DNA of 49,159 nucleotides from Vannielia litorea (GCF_018424695.1 NZ_QTNQ01000025.1:1-49159); one strand, 5' to 3'. Positions 18,493-27,502 are shown, counted from the stretch's first letter. The notes: generated from the sequence alone by a model not told the origin. Numbers and translations are program-made.

Positions 18493-18872
18493 CCGCTTCG
18501 CCTGCCCCCCACATGCGTCCAGAGGATCTGCCGATCTCGGCCTTGCTGTCTCGCCTTGCCGATACGCTCGATGGTCTGGCCGCCCGAACCTCGCAGATGC
18601 AGGATGATCTCGGAAGCTTCCTGACCCAGGCAAGCCATCCCTCGCGAGCGCAGTTGCGCGAGCTACAGGGTCTCGACCTGATCCACCAAACGCTCGACGA
18701 TCTGCGCGCCGCAGCCCATCTCGCCGCGGATGCCGCCGGACGCAACGACCACATCGATATCGTCGCCCTGGCCGACCTTTTGCGCCTCGAAAGCTGCCGC
18801 ATCGCCCTGCTCCAAGGCGGGGAAGCCGCCCTGGAAGAAGAGCGCCCCAGCGGTGAGGTGGATTTCTTCTGA
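18489..18872 (+). CDS. cheT: Small CheT/CheZ-like protein with DxxxQ motif
   Basis: A 127-residue, mostly helical protein with no family I can name from sequence alone. It starts with GTG in a 4-base overlap with cheY2. A helix at about 53-78 contains GLDLIHQTLDDL, i.e. Asp63-x-x-x-Gln67, which matches the phosphatase motif of CheZ (D143/Q147 in E. coli, in QDLTGQ) and the one reported for S. meliloti CheT, whose gene sits at the end of the che operon. The C-terminus ends in an acidic-aromatic tail, GEVDFF. I infer a CheY-P phosphatase or CheR-binding CheT-type protein. Not confirmed by alignment. Confidence 0.65.
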   Translation: MTASPAPHMRPEDLPISALLSRLADTLDGLAARTSQMQDDLGSFLTQASHPSRAQLRELQGLDLIHQTLDDLRAAAHLAADAAGRNDHIDIVALADLLRLESCRIALLQGGEAALEEERPSGEVDFF

Positions 18873-18884
18873 GCAAGGTGTGCC

Positions 18885-18902
18885 AACGGGATGATGCCCG
18901 TT
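18885..18902 (+). terminator. Hairpin after the che operon
   Basis: A perfect AACGGG/CCCGTT stem of 6 bp with a 6-nt loop begins 12 bases after the cheT-like stop. There is no T-run after it, so it is at best a weak terminator or an mRNA 3' end stabiliser. Confidence 0.4.
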
Positions 18903-19306
18903 AGGGGAGGATCCTTGCCATCATGAACGACACTTCCCATCTGTGCATGGCCCCGCTTGCTGCGTGCGGCCCAACTCGGCCCAACCCAACCGACGTGCAA
19001 GGCTAGCACCAAAGCAGGCCGACGACCGGACCTCGAGCACCCGTCCAGACTTGTCGGTCGGCGATTGCCTGTGGCTCAAATCATGCGCAGGTTTTGCCCC
19101 AGTGCCACCGCCGGACATGCCAAAACCGCATCTCTCCGGTCGGGCTTGTCGCCCGATTGGCTCCGCCCCCTCCCCGGTCCCGATAGAAGAGCGCCGGCGG
19201 CGGGCGGGTGCTCCGCCTCATGCCGGCGCAGGTTCGCTCTGGATCAACTTACAGCCTCGAGCATGTATGGAGTTCACTCGCCGGCAGGCTCTTGCCATGA
19301 ACGGCT
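18903..19306. other. Convergent intergenic region without clear gene
   Basis: About 400 bases between the ends of the two chemotaxis units. Longer frames here have low-quality, Pro/Arg/Cys-rich translations. One 27-codon frame (18923-19006, beginning MNDTSHLCMAPL) follows a GGGGAGGA site but with long spacing (about 12 bases); I do not call it a gene. No tRNA, repeat or strong terminator was seen. Confidence 0.5.
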
Positions 19307-19831
19307 CTAGAACAGCTCCAACGCATCGTCGGCAGCCACTGCGGGTTTTGGCGCCTCCAGCACCGGCTCTTCGAACTTCGCGATCAACATCTGTCGCGCC
19401 CGCCCGCTTTCCGGCCAGAACTGGACGCGCCGACCCTGCGTTCCCCCCAGAGACTGCCCGACGAGCGGGATCGTCTCTCGCTCGAGGAAGTCGAGAACGA
19501 ATGCACCGTTCCGTGCGCCGATATCCGACCTGGCCTTGATCATCCTGGCACCGCCAAACACCTTGGCGCTCAGGTTGTCGCGCCGGGCACCGGCCTTGAG
19601 CATGCCGTTGATCAGCAACTCCATCGCATTCGCACCAGCGGCCGCCTGGTAGAGGTCGGTGCCGCCCCCGCCGGGCAAGAGGATGTGGTTCATGCCGCCC
19701 AGCCGCGCCTCACCATCCCACAGGCACACGGAAACACAGCTTCCGAGGATTGTCGTCAGCATCGCCTCCGGATCCCCGGAAACCCCGAATTCGCCCTGCG
19801 CTACATGCTGTGTGGCCCCCGGTCTCGTCAT
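19307..19831 (-). CDS. cheD: Chemoreceptor glutamine deamidase CheD
   Basis: A 174-residue CheD, which deamidates receptor glutamines and can interact with CheY-P phosphatases. Catalytic residues are recognisable: Cys32 (LGSCVSVCLWD), His49 (GGMNHILLPG) and Thr26, with the same spacing as Thermotoga CheD T21/C27/H44. The ATG at 19831 overlaps the cheB stop (ATGA); the longer open frame upstream lies inside cheB. The C-terminus carries an extra acidic-aromatic tail, DDALELF, resembling the receptor tail. Confidence 0.93.
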   Translation of the reverse strand: MTRPGATQHVAQGEFGVSGDPEAMLTTILGSCVSVCLWDGEARLGGMNHILLPGGGGTDLYQAAAGANAMELLINGMLKAGARRDNLSAKVFGGARMIKARSDIGARNGAFVLDFLERETIPLVGQSLGGTQGRRVQFWPESGRARQMLIAKFEEPVLEAPKPAVAADDALELF

Positions 19832-20868
19832 CTGTCGCGCGCCTCCCGGCCACATAAGGTTAGAACTTTCGCCCCGATGTCGCCGAGCGGCACAAGCGCC
19901 TCGGCAGCGCCGGTCTCCCAGGCGACCCGCGGCATGCCCCAAACGGTGCTGCTCTCCCGGCTTTGTGCCAGGGTCCGGGCACCCGCAGCGCGCAGCGCGC
20001 GCATACCCTCGGCCCCATCCCGCCCCATTCCGGTGAGAAGCACCGCGAGGCTGCGCGCCGCAAGCGGCCGCGCCGACAGGAAGAGCCGATCCGCCGATGG
20101 GCGATGACCGCTCATCAAGGGGGCTTCGACGAGGCGACAACTTGGCAACGCGCGGCGCCCTTTCCCGGGCACAAGCTCAAGATGGTGGGCCCCGCCCGGG
20201 GCAAAGACAACCATGCCCTGTGTCATTTCGAGACCGTCCCGCGCCAGGGCAACCCGGGGCGCCACCAGCCCGGACAAGCGATGCGCAAGGCTCTCCATGA
20301 ATTGCGGCGGCATATGCTGCACCACGGCAATGGGCGGCGCATTTGGCGGCATCGCGCCAAGCACCCGCTCCAGGGCCTCGACCCCCCCGGTGGAGGAGCC
20401 GATCAGAACGACCTTGCCGTTCCAATGAAAGCTGGAATGGTCCGGGGGCACGGGCCGGGACGCGCGGGGTTCGACCCGCGCCAGCGAGGCCTCGAAGATC
20501 CTGTCGGCAACCTCGCAGGAGGCTTCGGGCTGGCCGAAGCCGTCCTTGCCGAGGCAGTCGATGGCACCCATGGCCAGCGCCTCCACGGCAAGGTCGCTGC
20601 CCGGTCCCGTCCCCGATGAAAGCATGACGACCGGCAGCGGGCGCAGGGCGATGATTTTTTCAAGAAAGCTCAGCCCGTCCATGCGCGGCATCTCGACATC
20701 GAGCGTGACGACGTGGGGATGGGTCTTCTTGATCACGTTCCGGGCTTCGAACGGGTCTCCGGCCTGGCCCACGATGTCAAACCGACCGTCGGCCTCCAAC
20801 AGGCGGCTCAGCATGGCACGCATGATTGCACTATCGTCGACGATGACCACACGTCGCCTTTCGTCCAT
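19828..20868 (-). CDS. cheB: Chemotaxis methylesterase/glutaminase CheB
   Basis: A 346-residue CheB. N-terminal receiver with Asp11/Asp12 and phospho-acceptor Asp57 (TLDVEMPRMDG); C-terminal methylesterase with the triad Ser159 (GSSTGG), His185 (VVQHMP) and Asp284 (GMGRDGAEGM). It removes receptor methyl groups, opposing CheR. A GTG start 9 codons earlier (20895) is possible; I prefer the ATG at 20868, the usual family start. It lies between the MCP gene and cheD in a tight minus-strand unit, separate from the cheR operon. Confidence 0.95.
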   Translation of the reverse strand: MDERRRVVIVDDSAIMRAMLSRLLEADGRFDIVGQAGDPFEARNVIKKTHPHVVTLDVEMPRMDGLSFLEKIIALRPLPVVMLSSGTGPGSDLAVEALAMGAIDCLGKDGFGQPEASCEVADRIFEASLARVEPRASRPVPPDHSSFHWNGKVVLIGSSTGGVEALERVLGAMPPNAPPIAVVQHMPPQFMESLAHRLSGLVAPRVALARDGLEMTQGMVVFAPGGAHHLELVPGKGRRALPSCRLVEAPLMSGHRPSADRLFLSARPLAARSLAVLLTGMGRDGAEGMRALRAAGARTLAQSRESSTVWGMPRVAWETGAAEALVPLGDIGAKVLTLCGREARDR

Positions 20869-20909
20869 CTGCTCAATGCCCTTCTCAGGTGTCACCAGGT
20901 GGCCGTGCC

Positions 20910-23900
20910 CTAGAACTCTTCCCAGTCGTCATCGTCTGCGGCGACGGCGAGGGCGGCACTTCCATCGGCCTGTGGCAGCGAGGTCCGACCGCTGCGGAAC
21001 GTGGGAGTCGGTGTCACCACGGCATCGCGCGCTTCCGGCTCGGGCCCCTTCGCGGGAAGCTGAGCGACGACGCCCGGCGTGGCTGGCGCCCCGGTCTCTT
21101 CACCCGTGTCTCGCTCTGCGGCATCCCCTTCTGCGCGGGCGCTCGCCTGGTCCTTGTCGTGCGGCCCCATCGCTGCGGCCTGCGCCGGGGCCGGCGCAAC
21201 CTGCGCGGGGGCACCGCTGTTCGCCGGCTGCCCGACGTTGAAGCGGCCCACGGTCAGCTTCAGCGTATCCGCCTCGCTCGAAAGCGCCTGACTTGCGGCA
21301 TTGGTCTCTTCAAACATCGCCGCGTTCTGCTGGGTGACCTGGTCAAGCTGGTTCATCGCGGTGTTGATCTCGTCCAACCCGCTGGACTGCTCCTTGGCCG
21401 ACTGCGCAATCTCGGCGACATGGCCGGCAATATCTGACACGCTGCTGACGATGCCGCGCAGCGCGTCGCCAGTCTGGCCGACGAGGTCGACGCCCCGTTT
21501 CACGTGGTCGCCCGACGAGGAAATCAGGCCCGAAATCTCGCGCGCGGCATCCGAGCTGCGTTGCGCCAGGGCCCGCACCTCGGAAGCCACGACCGCGAAG
21601 CCCCGGCCGGCCTCCCCGGCCCGTGCAGCCTCGACGCCCGCGTTGAGGGCCAGCAGGTTGGTCTGAAAGGCGATATCCTCGATCACGGTGATGATCTTGG
21701 AAATCTGGTCGGAGCTGCTGGAGATCTGCCCCATCGCGGCCACCGCCTCGCTCACCACCAGGCCGCCCTTCTCGGCATTGCCGCGGGCCTCCGTCACCAT
21801 CTGGTTGGCACGGTCCGCACCCTGGGCGGCGGAACGGACGCTCGAGGTGAGCTCGTCAAGGGCGGCTGCGGTTTGCTCGAGGGTAGTGGCCTGCCGCTCG
21901 GTGCGGCGCGAAAGATCATCGGCGGACGAGGCAATCTCGCCCACTTCGCGGTGAATTGCACCCGCATTCTCCATCACCATGGCGATGGCCTCGCGCAGCT
22001 TGCCTGCCGCCTCGTTGAAGTTCAGGCGGAGCTCATCGTAGCCCTCGGCAAACTCCTCCTCCAGAACCTCGGTCAGGTTGCCCTCTGCAAGCGCCGTCAA
22101 TCCGACGCGCAGGCACTCGACAACCTGGACCTGAGACTGGGCCACCCGCTGTTGTTCGTGCTCGGCCTCGAGCAGCTTGTCGCGATCCTCGGTGACATCG
22201 GAGCCCATGAAGAGGAACATCGCCGGTTGGCCATCGGTATCGAGAACGGGCGAGAAACCGCCCTGGAGCCAGTGCATCGCACCATCCTTGCCGCGCAGAC
22301 GGAACAGGCCAAAGACATTCTCCCCCTGTTCCAGACGGTCGAGCACGGCCCCGTTTGCGGCATCCTCCTCGGGATCGAAAGCGAATACATCCAGCGCGCC
22401 CTGGCCAACGAGGTCTCCGGTGGCACAGCCAAGAACCTCGGCCATCGTGCCGTTGACCTCGGTGATCCGGGCGGAGCGGTCCAACTTGATCGTCGAGAGG
22501 AAACGATCAATCGTAACCATCAGCGCACGATCCATGAACTCCCGGGTCGCATTGGAAATTTCCACCACCGTGCCGATCATCCGGCCCTGATCGTCGGACA
22601 CCGCGCCAAGGCGCATTGCAAATCGCGTGTCGTCGAGGCGGAAGTAGAGCGTGGTTGGCAGGGCCTCGGGCTCGGCCATCGCACGCTGAAGCGACTCCGG
22701 GTTGGGCATGAGGCGATCGGCTCCCTGCCCGGTGAGCGATACGCTGCCATCGTGCAGCCCGCCGGCTGCAAAGATGCTGGAATGGTCGGCAAAGAAGCTC
22801 TCGGCGGCGGCGTTCGCGTAGGTCACGCAGAGGTCCGAATCCAGCATCAGCATCGCCGCCGAACTGGCCTGGAACCCGGCGCCCCGGAAGATGTTGTCCG
22901 TCTCGGCCGCGCGCGCCTCCAGCAGAGTTTCGCGCAGCTCGTCGGCGCTGCGGGACATGTCGCCCAACTCGTCCCCGCGGTCCGCACCCGCGATCGGTGC
23001 ATCGTAGTTGCCCCGCACCAGCCCCATCAGCCCCGCCCGAACACCGTTGACCGGGCCGACGATGCCGCGCGAGAGGCCGAAGCCGACAAGCGTGGCCAGC
23101 ACCAGCAGAACACCACCACCGATGGCCGCCTTCATCAGCAGCAGGTTGATCCCGGCGAAGGCGGTCTGGTTGGACATCTGGGCCGCGATGGCCCAGGTGA
23201 AGGCGCCCAGTTCCACCGGCGCATAGGAAGACAGCCCCTGCTCCCCGGTCGTGATCTCGCCCTCGATGTGCCCACTCTGCCCGTCGAGGGCGAGCTGCAG
23301 CGCTTCGTCCTCCAGCCGATTGGCGGCGTCCTGGCCTTCCTTGTTGCGCGGCAGCATGTCGGGGCCCACGAGGAGCGTTTCAATCTCGGCGCTGTCGCTG
23401 AGCAACGAGGTTATCTGGTCGGTCGGCATCTGCACGGCGAGTACACCCAGCACGGCCCCATCGGGCGCGGTGATCGCAATGCCCGCAAAGCCGGCGGCGT
23501 CCCCGTTGGAGGGGCCGTATGACGCGAAGTCGACGAAGAATACCGGGTTTTCCATCCCAGCGCGCTCCACGGCGCCGCGGAAGGCGGTGCCAAGTCCGCT
23601 GTCCGACCACGGGCCGTCCATCAGGTTGGTGGCGAAGTCCAGCTCCTTGAAGACGGAGTAAACGAGGTTGCCCTCGGCATCGAACAGGAACACGTCGTGA
23701 TAGCCGCGCGCCTGCTGCAGAGCGCGGAAGAAGCCGTGATACCTGCGGTGCGCAATGGAGTAGCCGGACCCGTCGCGGGCAAAGTCATAAAGGTGTTTCT
23801 CGCCCACCGGATGCGGGTTTTCCTCGATGTAGATCCTCTGAAGCTCGCCGGTTGGATCGTCAATTGCCCCATAGGCGCCGCCCAGTTTCTGCAACGCCGA

Positions 23901-24134
23901 GGTCACCGTATTCTCGGTTGCGTTCACCGTAAGGTCCGAGCGGATCGTATCCACCCAGCTCTGAACCGAGGCCCGATCCTTATTCAGCGTGGTGTCGAGG
24001 CGGGCATAGGCCGCGCCCTCGGCGTTGCGCCAGCCTTCAAACGCCAGAAGCGCCAGGAATCCCGTGACAGTCGCCGCCACGGTGAGGAAAATCAGAAGGG
24101 GCAACTTGGTTCGCAGTTTCAGATTGCGCAGCAT
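20910..24134 (-). CDS. Methyl-accepting chemotaxis protein, PAS-containing, WEEF tail
   Basis: A receptor of about 1,074 residues. Order: TM1 (about 10-32), a large periplasmic sensor with Cache-like features (about 33-330), TM2 (about 332-354), HAMP, two PAS-like domains (about 417-525 and 535-655), a second HAMP-like linker, and the signalling domain with the hairpin tip [19 protein letters not shown]. The C-terminus is DDDWEEF, similar to the NWETF pentapeptide that tethers CheR and CheB. First in the MCP-cheB-cheD unit; an ATG 4 codons upstream (24146) is an alternative start. Ligand unknown; PAS domains suggest added cytoplasmic (redox or energy) sensing. Confidence 0.93.
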   Translation of the reverse strand: MLRNLKLRTKLPLLIFLTVAATVTGFLALLAFEGWRNAEGAAYARLDTTLNKDRASVQSWVDTIRSDLTVNATENTVTSALQKLGGAYGAIDDPTGELQRIYIEENPHPVGEKHLYDFARDGSGYSIAHRRYHGFFRALQQARGYHDVFLFDAEGNLVYSVFKELDFATNLMDGPWSDSGLGTAFRGAVERAGMENPVFFVDFASYGPSNGDAAGFAGIAITAPDGAVLGVLAVQMPTDQITSLLSDSAEIETLLVGPDMLPRNKEGQDAANRLEDEALQLALDGQSGHIEGEITTGEQGLSSYAPVELGAFTWAIAAQMSNQTAFAGINLLLMKAAIGGGVLLVLATLVGFGLSRGIVGPVNGVRAGLMGLVRGNYDAPIAGADRGDELGDMSRSADELRETLLEARAAETDNIFRGAGFQASSAAMLMLDSDLCVTYANAAAESFFADHSSIFAAGGLHDGSVSLTGQGADRLMPNPESLQRAMAEPEALPTTLYFRLDDTRFAMRLGAVSDDQGRMIGTVVEISNATREFMDRALMVTIDRFLSTIKLDRSARITEVNGTMAEVLGCATGDLVGQGALDVFAFDPEEDAANGAVLDRLEQGENVFGLFRLRGKDGAMHWLQGGFSPVLDTDGQPAMFLFMGSDVTEDRDKLLEAEHEQQRVAQSQVQVVECLRVGLTALAEGNLTEVLEEEFAEGYDELRLNFNEAAGKLREAIAMVMENAGAIHREVGEIASSADDLSRRTERQATTLEQTAAALDELTSSVRSAAQGADRANQMVTEARGNAEKGGLVVSEAVAAMGQISSSSDQISKIITVIEDIAFQTNLLALNAGVEAARAGEAGRGFAVVASEVRALAQRSSDAAREISGLISSSGDHVKRGVDLVGQTGDALRGIVSSVSDIAGHVAEIAQSAKEQSSGLDEINTAMNQLDQVTQQNAAMFEETNAASQALSSEADTLKLTVGRFNVGQPANSGAPAQVAPAPAQAAAMGPHDKDQASARAEGDAAERDTGEETGAPATPGVVAQLPAKGPEPEARDAVVTPTPTFRSGRTSLPQADGSAALAVAADDDDWEEF

Positions 24135-24221
24135 GGGTCTCAACATCTCCGAAGCCGTGGCACGAGGCGCGCGCCCGGGAGTGGGCGGGCCGGTCTTGGC
24201 TTCGGAAATGCCGCAAGGGTG

Positions 24222-24236
24222 CTAAAATAGGTTTAA
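24222..24236. promoter_or_regulatory. CtrA-like box upstream of the MCP operon
   Basis: CTAA-N7-TTAA, followed by C, so it fits the longer consensus TTAA-N7-TTAAC with one mismatch. It lies about 90 bases before the MCP start, in the 140-bp gap between the MCP and the efflux pump gene. Together with the box at 13723-13737 it suggests that one regulator controls both chemotaxis units. Confidence 0.5.
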
Positions 24237-24274
24237 CCGGGGCCAGATTTTCGACCGCCCGGCGCGCCTGCGGC

Positions 24275-25471
24275 TCAGACCGGCTGTCGCAACCGGGCCA
24301 AAACTGTCCAGGCCAGCGTCGCGGCACCCAGTCCGCAGGCCGCGATCGCCCCTACCATCGGCACCGCCGTGTCATCGTGGAACGGCCCCGCCAGCGCCAC
24401 CGCCAGCCCACCGGCCACCATCTGCAATGTGCCCCCGAGGGAGGAGGCCATGCCGGCGATCTCGCCGTGGTCATCCAGCGCCATCACCATGGTCGTCGGA
24501 ATCACCAACCCGAGAAACGCATTGCCGATGAAGAGCCCGGCCATCACCACCCCAAGGCTGCTGCCGCCCGTCGCCACCACCGTGAAGAGCACCGCGACCG
24601 ACAGGGCAAACCCGCTGACACCGGCCAGCACCACCCGGGTCAGCCCGAGCCGCTCCGCCAGCGGCCCGGCCACCTGGCTCGCGCCGAAAAAGCCCGCAGC
24701 ATTCACCGCGAAGGCCAGCGAAAAGCCCGTGGGGCTGAGGCCGAACTCCTGCGTGTACACGAAGGGTGCCAGCGAGAGGAACACGAAGAAACTCGCCATC
24801 CCGAGCCCGCCCACGAAGGTCAGCCCCATGAATTTCACGTCCCGCAGCAGCACCCCGCAGGCCCGGCTCAGCGCCTTCACGTTCACCTTCACCCGGCGTT
24901 CGGGGGGCAGCGTCTCGGGCAGGGCAAAATGCATCAGTGTCACGCAGGCCACGGCCGCGACCGCCAGCACCCAGAAGATCGCCCGCCACCCGGCCAGCGC
25001 CGCCACGCCCGAGCCGGCCAGCGGCGCCAGCATCGGGGAGACCGATATCACCAGCATGATCAGCGCCATCATTTTCGTCGCCGCCGCCCCGGTGTGCAGG
25101 TCACGGATGATCGCGCGCGGGATCACCATCACCGCCGCCCCGCCAAGGCCCTGCACAAAGCGCCAGCCCACAAGCGCCTCCAGGCTGCCCGCCATCGCCG
25201 CGCCCACCGAGCCCAGGGCAAAAAGCCCAAGCCCGAAGTAAACCGGCAGCCGCCGCCCGGACTGGTCGGCCCAGGGGCCATAGACAAGCTGCGCCAGACC
25301 GAAGGCGATGAAGTAGGCAATGATCGTGGCCCCCATCGCCGCCTCGTCCACGCCCAGCGACAGGCCGATCGCGGGCATGGTGGGCAGATACATGTCGATC
25401 GCGAAAGGGCCGACCATCGACATCAGGCCGAGGATCAACGCCGAGCGAAAAAGCCCTTGAGACTGTGACAT
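24275..25471 (-). CDS. Bcr/CflA-type MFS drug efflux transporter
   Basis: A 398-residue major facilitator with 12 predicted transmembrane segments. DMYLPTMPAI in the first loop and GPWADQSGRRLPVYFG after segment 2 are typical of the Bcr/CflA drug:proton antiporters. The ATG at 25471 follows an AAAGGA site; the upstream extension has no hydrophobic pattern. It ends just before the MCP promoter region and appears to be transcribed alone. Substrate cannot be deduced. Confidence 0.88.
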   Translation of the reverse strand: MSQSQGLFRSALILGLMSMVGPFAIDMYLPTMPAIGLSLGVDEAAMGATIIAYFIAFGLAQLVYGPWADQSGRRLPVYFGLGLFALGSVGAAMAGSLEALVGWRFVQGLGGAAVMVIPRAIIRDLHTGAAATKMMALIMLVISVSPMLAPLAGSGVAALAGWRAIFWVLAVAAVACVTLMHFALPETLPPERRVKVNVKALSRACGVLLRDVKFMGLTFVGGLGMASFFVFLSLAPFVYTQEFGLSPTGFSLAFAVNAAGFFGASQVAGPLAERLGLTRVVLAGVSGFALSVAVLFTVVATGGSSLGVVMAGLFIGNAFLGLVIPTTMVMALDDHGEIAGMASSLGGTLQMVAGGLAVALAGPFHDDTAVPMVGAIAACGLGAATLAWTVLARLRQPV

Positions 25472-25600
25472 GGGGTATCCTTTCAGAGCGGGCCGCAGGA
25501 AAACGCTTCTATGCGGCGCCGGGGGCAACCTAGCGATCCGCCCCTTCCCGTCCAGCCCGGCAGGCGAAAATTCTTGCTCCCGTCATGCATCTGCTGACAA

Positions 25601-26479
25601 ATGCGCCGCATGAGCACCCAGCCCACCCCTTTCGCCACCCATGTCATCACGGGCCACGGCGGCTGCCCGATCTCGGTGGCCGAATACGGCGCGCCCGAGG
25701 GGCCGCCGATCCTCTTCGTTCACGGCTGGTCACAGTCGCACCTCTCCTTCGCCCGCCAGTTCACGGCGCCCGAACTGGCCCGCTTCCGGATGGTGGGCTT
25801 CGACCTGCGCGGACATGGTGCCAGCGGCAAGCCGGTGGAGGCCTCCGCCTATACAGGCTCCGAGCCCTGGGCGGGTGACATCGCCGCCGTGATCGATGCG
25901 CTCGCCCTCACCCGCCCGCTCCTTCTGGGCTGGTCGATGGGCGGCAAGGCGCTCTGCGACTACCTCGCGCTGCACGGCGATGCGGCCCTCTTTGGCACCG
26001 CCATGATCGGCACCGGCCCCACCTCCGGCAAGTTCATCCCCCCCGAGGCCCGCGAGCTGCGCATGGCCGACAGCGCGGTGCTGGCCAAGGGCATGCTCTC
26101 GGAGGTGCTGGCCGAAAACCTCGCCGCCACCGAGGCCTTCCTGCGCGCCTGCTTCCACCAGCAGCCCGCGCCGGACGACTTCGCCACCATGATGGGCTTC
26201 AACATGATGTGCCCGCCCGAAATTCGCGGCCAGACCCGCCAGCGCCACGCCGATTATCGCCCCGCCGCCCGCGCCACCACCCGCCCCTGCCTCGTCGTCT
26301 GGGGCGCGCACGAACGGATCATGCCGCGCCCGATCTTCGACGAATGCGCCGCCACATTCGCTTTCGCCGAACCGCATGTCTTCGAAGACTCCGGCCACGC
26401 TCCCTTCTGGGAAGAGCCCGCGCGCTTCAACGCTCTGCTGGCAGAGTTCGCCGGCCGCCTGGCTGGAACATCCGGCTAA
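25601..26479 (+). CDS. Alpha/beta hydrolase
   Basis: A 292-residue alpha/beta-hydrolase-fold protein. Oxyanion motif HGWSQS (41-46), FDLRGHGAS, nucleophile elbow GWSMGG with Ser112, and catalytic His266 (EDSGHAPFWEEP). At the usual acid position the sequence reads GAHERIMP, with Glu238 in place of the common Asp. The ATG at 25610 is an equally good start. Its stop overlaps the stop of the next gene on the other strand. Substrate unknown; the layout is that of small esterases, lactonases or haloperoxidase-like enzymes. Confidence 0.85.
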   Translation: MRRMSTQPTPFATHVITGHGGCPISVAEYGAPEGPPILFVHGWSQSHLSFARQFTAPELARFRMVGFDLRGHGASGKPVEASAYTGSEPWAGDIAAVIDALALTRPLLLGWSMGGKALCDYLALHGDAALFGTAMIGTGPTSGKFIPPEARELRMADSAVLAKGMLSEVLAENLAATEAFLRACFHQQPAPDDFATMMGFNMMCPPEIRGQTRQRHADYRPAARATTRPCLVVWGAHERIMPRPIFDECAATFAFAEPHVFEDSGHAPFWEEPARFNALLAEFAGRLAGTSG

Positions 26480-27138
26480 AAGGTCATCACCTCAAGACTC
26501 GCCCCGCCCCGCGTCTCGCCCGAAAGATCGCGCGTCACCTCCAGCCCAAGCCGCAGCCCCGGCCTGTCGACAAGGTTCAACCGCGCGCCCACTTGCGGCC
26601 GGTAATTGTTCTGCGAACTCGGACCCACAAAATGTACCCGCCTGAGCGCATTGGCCGCCAAGGGTGAATACTCCGCCACCTTGCCCAGTATAACATCCTG
26701 CCAGAGCAATTCGTCGATCACGTGCTGGAGCGCGTCGGGAGTGTAAATTTTCTCACCGTCCGGCCCCAGCGCGACAAAACCGAAGGTGTCGATGTGCACG
26801 CTGCAAATCCCCGACGACACAGCCACATGCAGGCTCGGCACTCCAATTTCCCGATAACCCTCCCCCTGCGTGGCGCCGGCCGCCACCGCATCGCAGAAAT
26901 GCCTTCGGTTGTCGTGCTCGAACGCGGCTCGTTTCAGTGCCGCTTCGAAGAGGTCCGCGTCGCGCGGCTGAAACTTGAACCCCACGCCATAGGTCTTGCC
27001 CAGCGACTTCACTGCGCTGATGTGGGATGGCAGATTGATGTGATGCCGGTCGTGAAACCGGGAACAGATGTCCTTGTAGATATCGCTCGACAACAGCGCG
27101 CCGAAACCCACGGTCTTCAGGTCCGCTTCCTCCGCCAT
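26476..27138 (-). CDS. Hypothetical protein
   Basis: A 220-residue protein I do not recognise. It is soluble, with no signal peptide or transmembrane segment and a mixed alpha/beta composition. The ATG at 27138 has a GGGGGGAG site, while the longer frame begins without one. Its 3' end overlaps the stop of the convergent hydrolase gene by 4 bases (CTAA). Upstream is an extended -10 promoter and an AT-rich region with repeats. Codon use looks normal for the window, so it is likely a real gene. Confidence 0.7.
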   Translation of the reverse strand: MAEEADLKTVGFGALLSSDIYKDICSRFHDRHHINLPSHISAVKSLGKTYGVGFKFQPRDADLFEAALKRAAFEHDNRRHFCDAVAAGATQGEGYREIGVPSLHVAVSSGICSVHIDTFGFVALGPDGEKIYTPDALQHVIDELLWQDVILGKVAEYSPLAANALRRVHFVGPSSQNNYRPQVGARLNLVDRPGLRLGLEVTRDLSGETRGGASLEVMTF

Positions 27139-27167
27139 TTTGGCTCCCCCCTTTTTTGAATGGCGCG

Positions 27168-27176
27168 AGTATAGCA
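27168..27176 (-). promoter_or_regulatory. Extended -10 promoter of the 220-aa hypothetical gene
   Basis: On the minus strand TGC-TATACT (27176-27168), an extended -10 (TGn) element about 30 bases before the ATG. No good -35 is visible, as is common for extended -10 promoters. The surrounding TGTGCTATA matches the promoter at 32425-32433. Confidence 0.5.
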
Positions 27177-27249
27177 CAGATCACCCCGCCACGCCGGGAC
27201 GGATCGCGGGCGGCTGAAACCGGGCGCAGGATAAAGCGGGCAGAGGGTT

Positions 27250-27502
27250 TGCAATGCAGGCGCAGCATTGCAGATGCAGATTCCCGGCTGCATGGATTGT
27301 GCATGGGATGTGCATGGGTTGTGCGGGGGTAGTATCAATTTACCCCATTTGCATGAGCAATGGCGCCTAACCTGATGTTTTAAAAATTAAAAGCTTCATT
27401 AGAACACTCAGATCAAGGCCACACATCGCTGCGCCGCGGAAACTTTGCAAACCCCACATAAGATACTGATCTAGAAACATAAATCTCCGCGTTCACCAAA
27501 TA
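27250..27502. repeat. AT-rich intergenic region with inverted and tandem repeats
   Basis: The gap upstream of the hypothetical gene holds an 8-bp inverted repeat TGCAATGC/GCATTGCA with a 7-nt loop (27250-27272) and three imperfect 11-bp tandem units around TGTGCATG (27295-27327). It then becomes markedly AT-rich (about 27340-27500), unlike the rest of the window. I see no gene. Candidates are a regulator-binding region or a remnant of lost DNA. Confidence 0.45.

Noticed and set aside
18923..19006. A 27-codon frame (MNDTSHLCMAPL...) after the che operon
   Set aside because: A GGGGAGGA site exists but the spacing is too long (about 12 bases) and the peptide has no recognisable feature; left as a low-probability candidate only.
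27295..27327. CRISPR-like array
   Set aside because: Only three imperfect 11-bp units directly adjoining, without spacers or cas genes.
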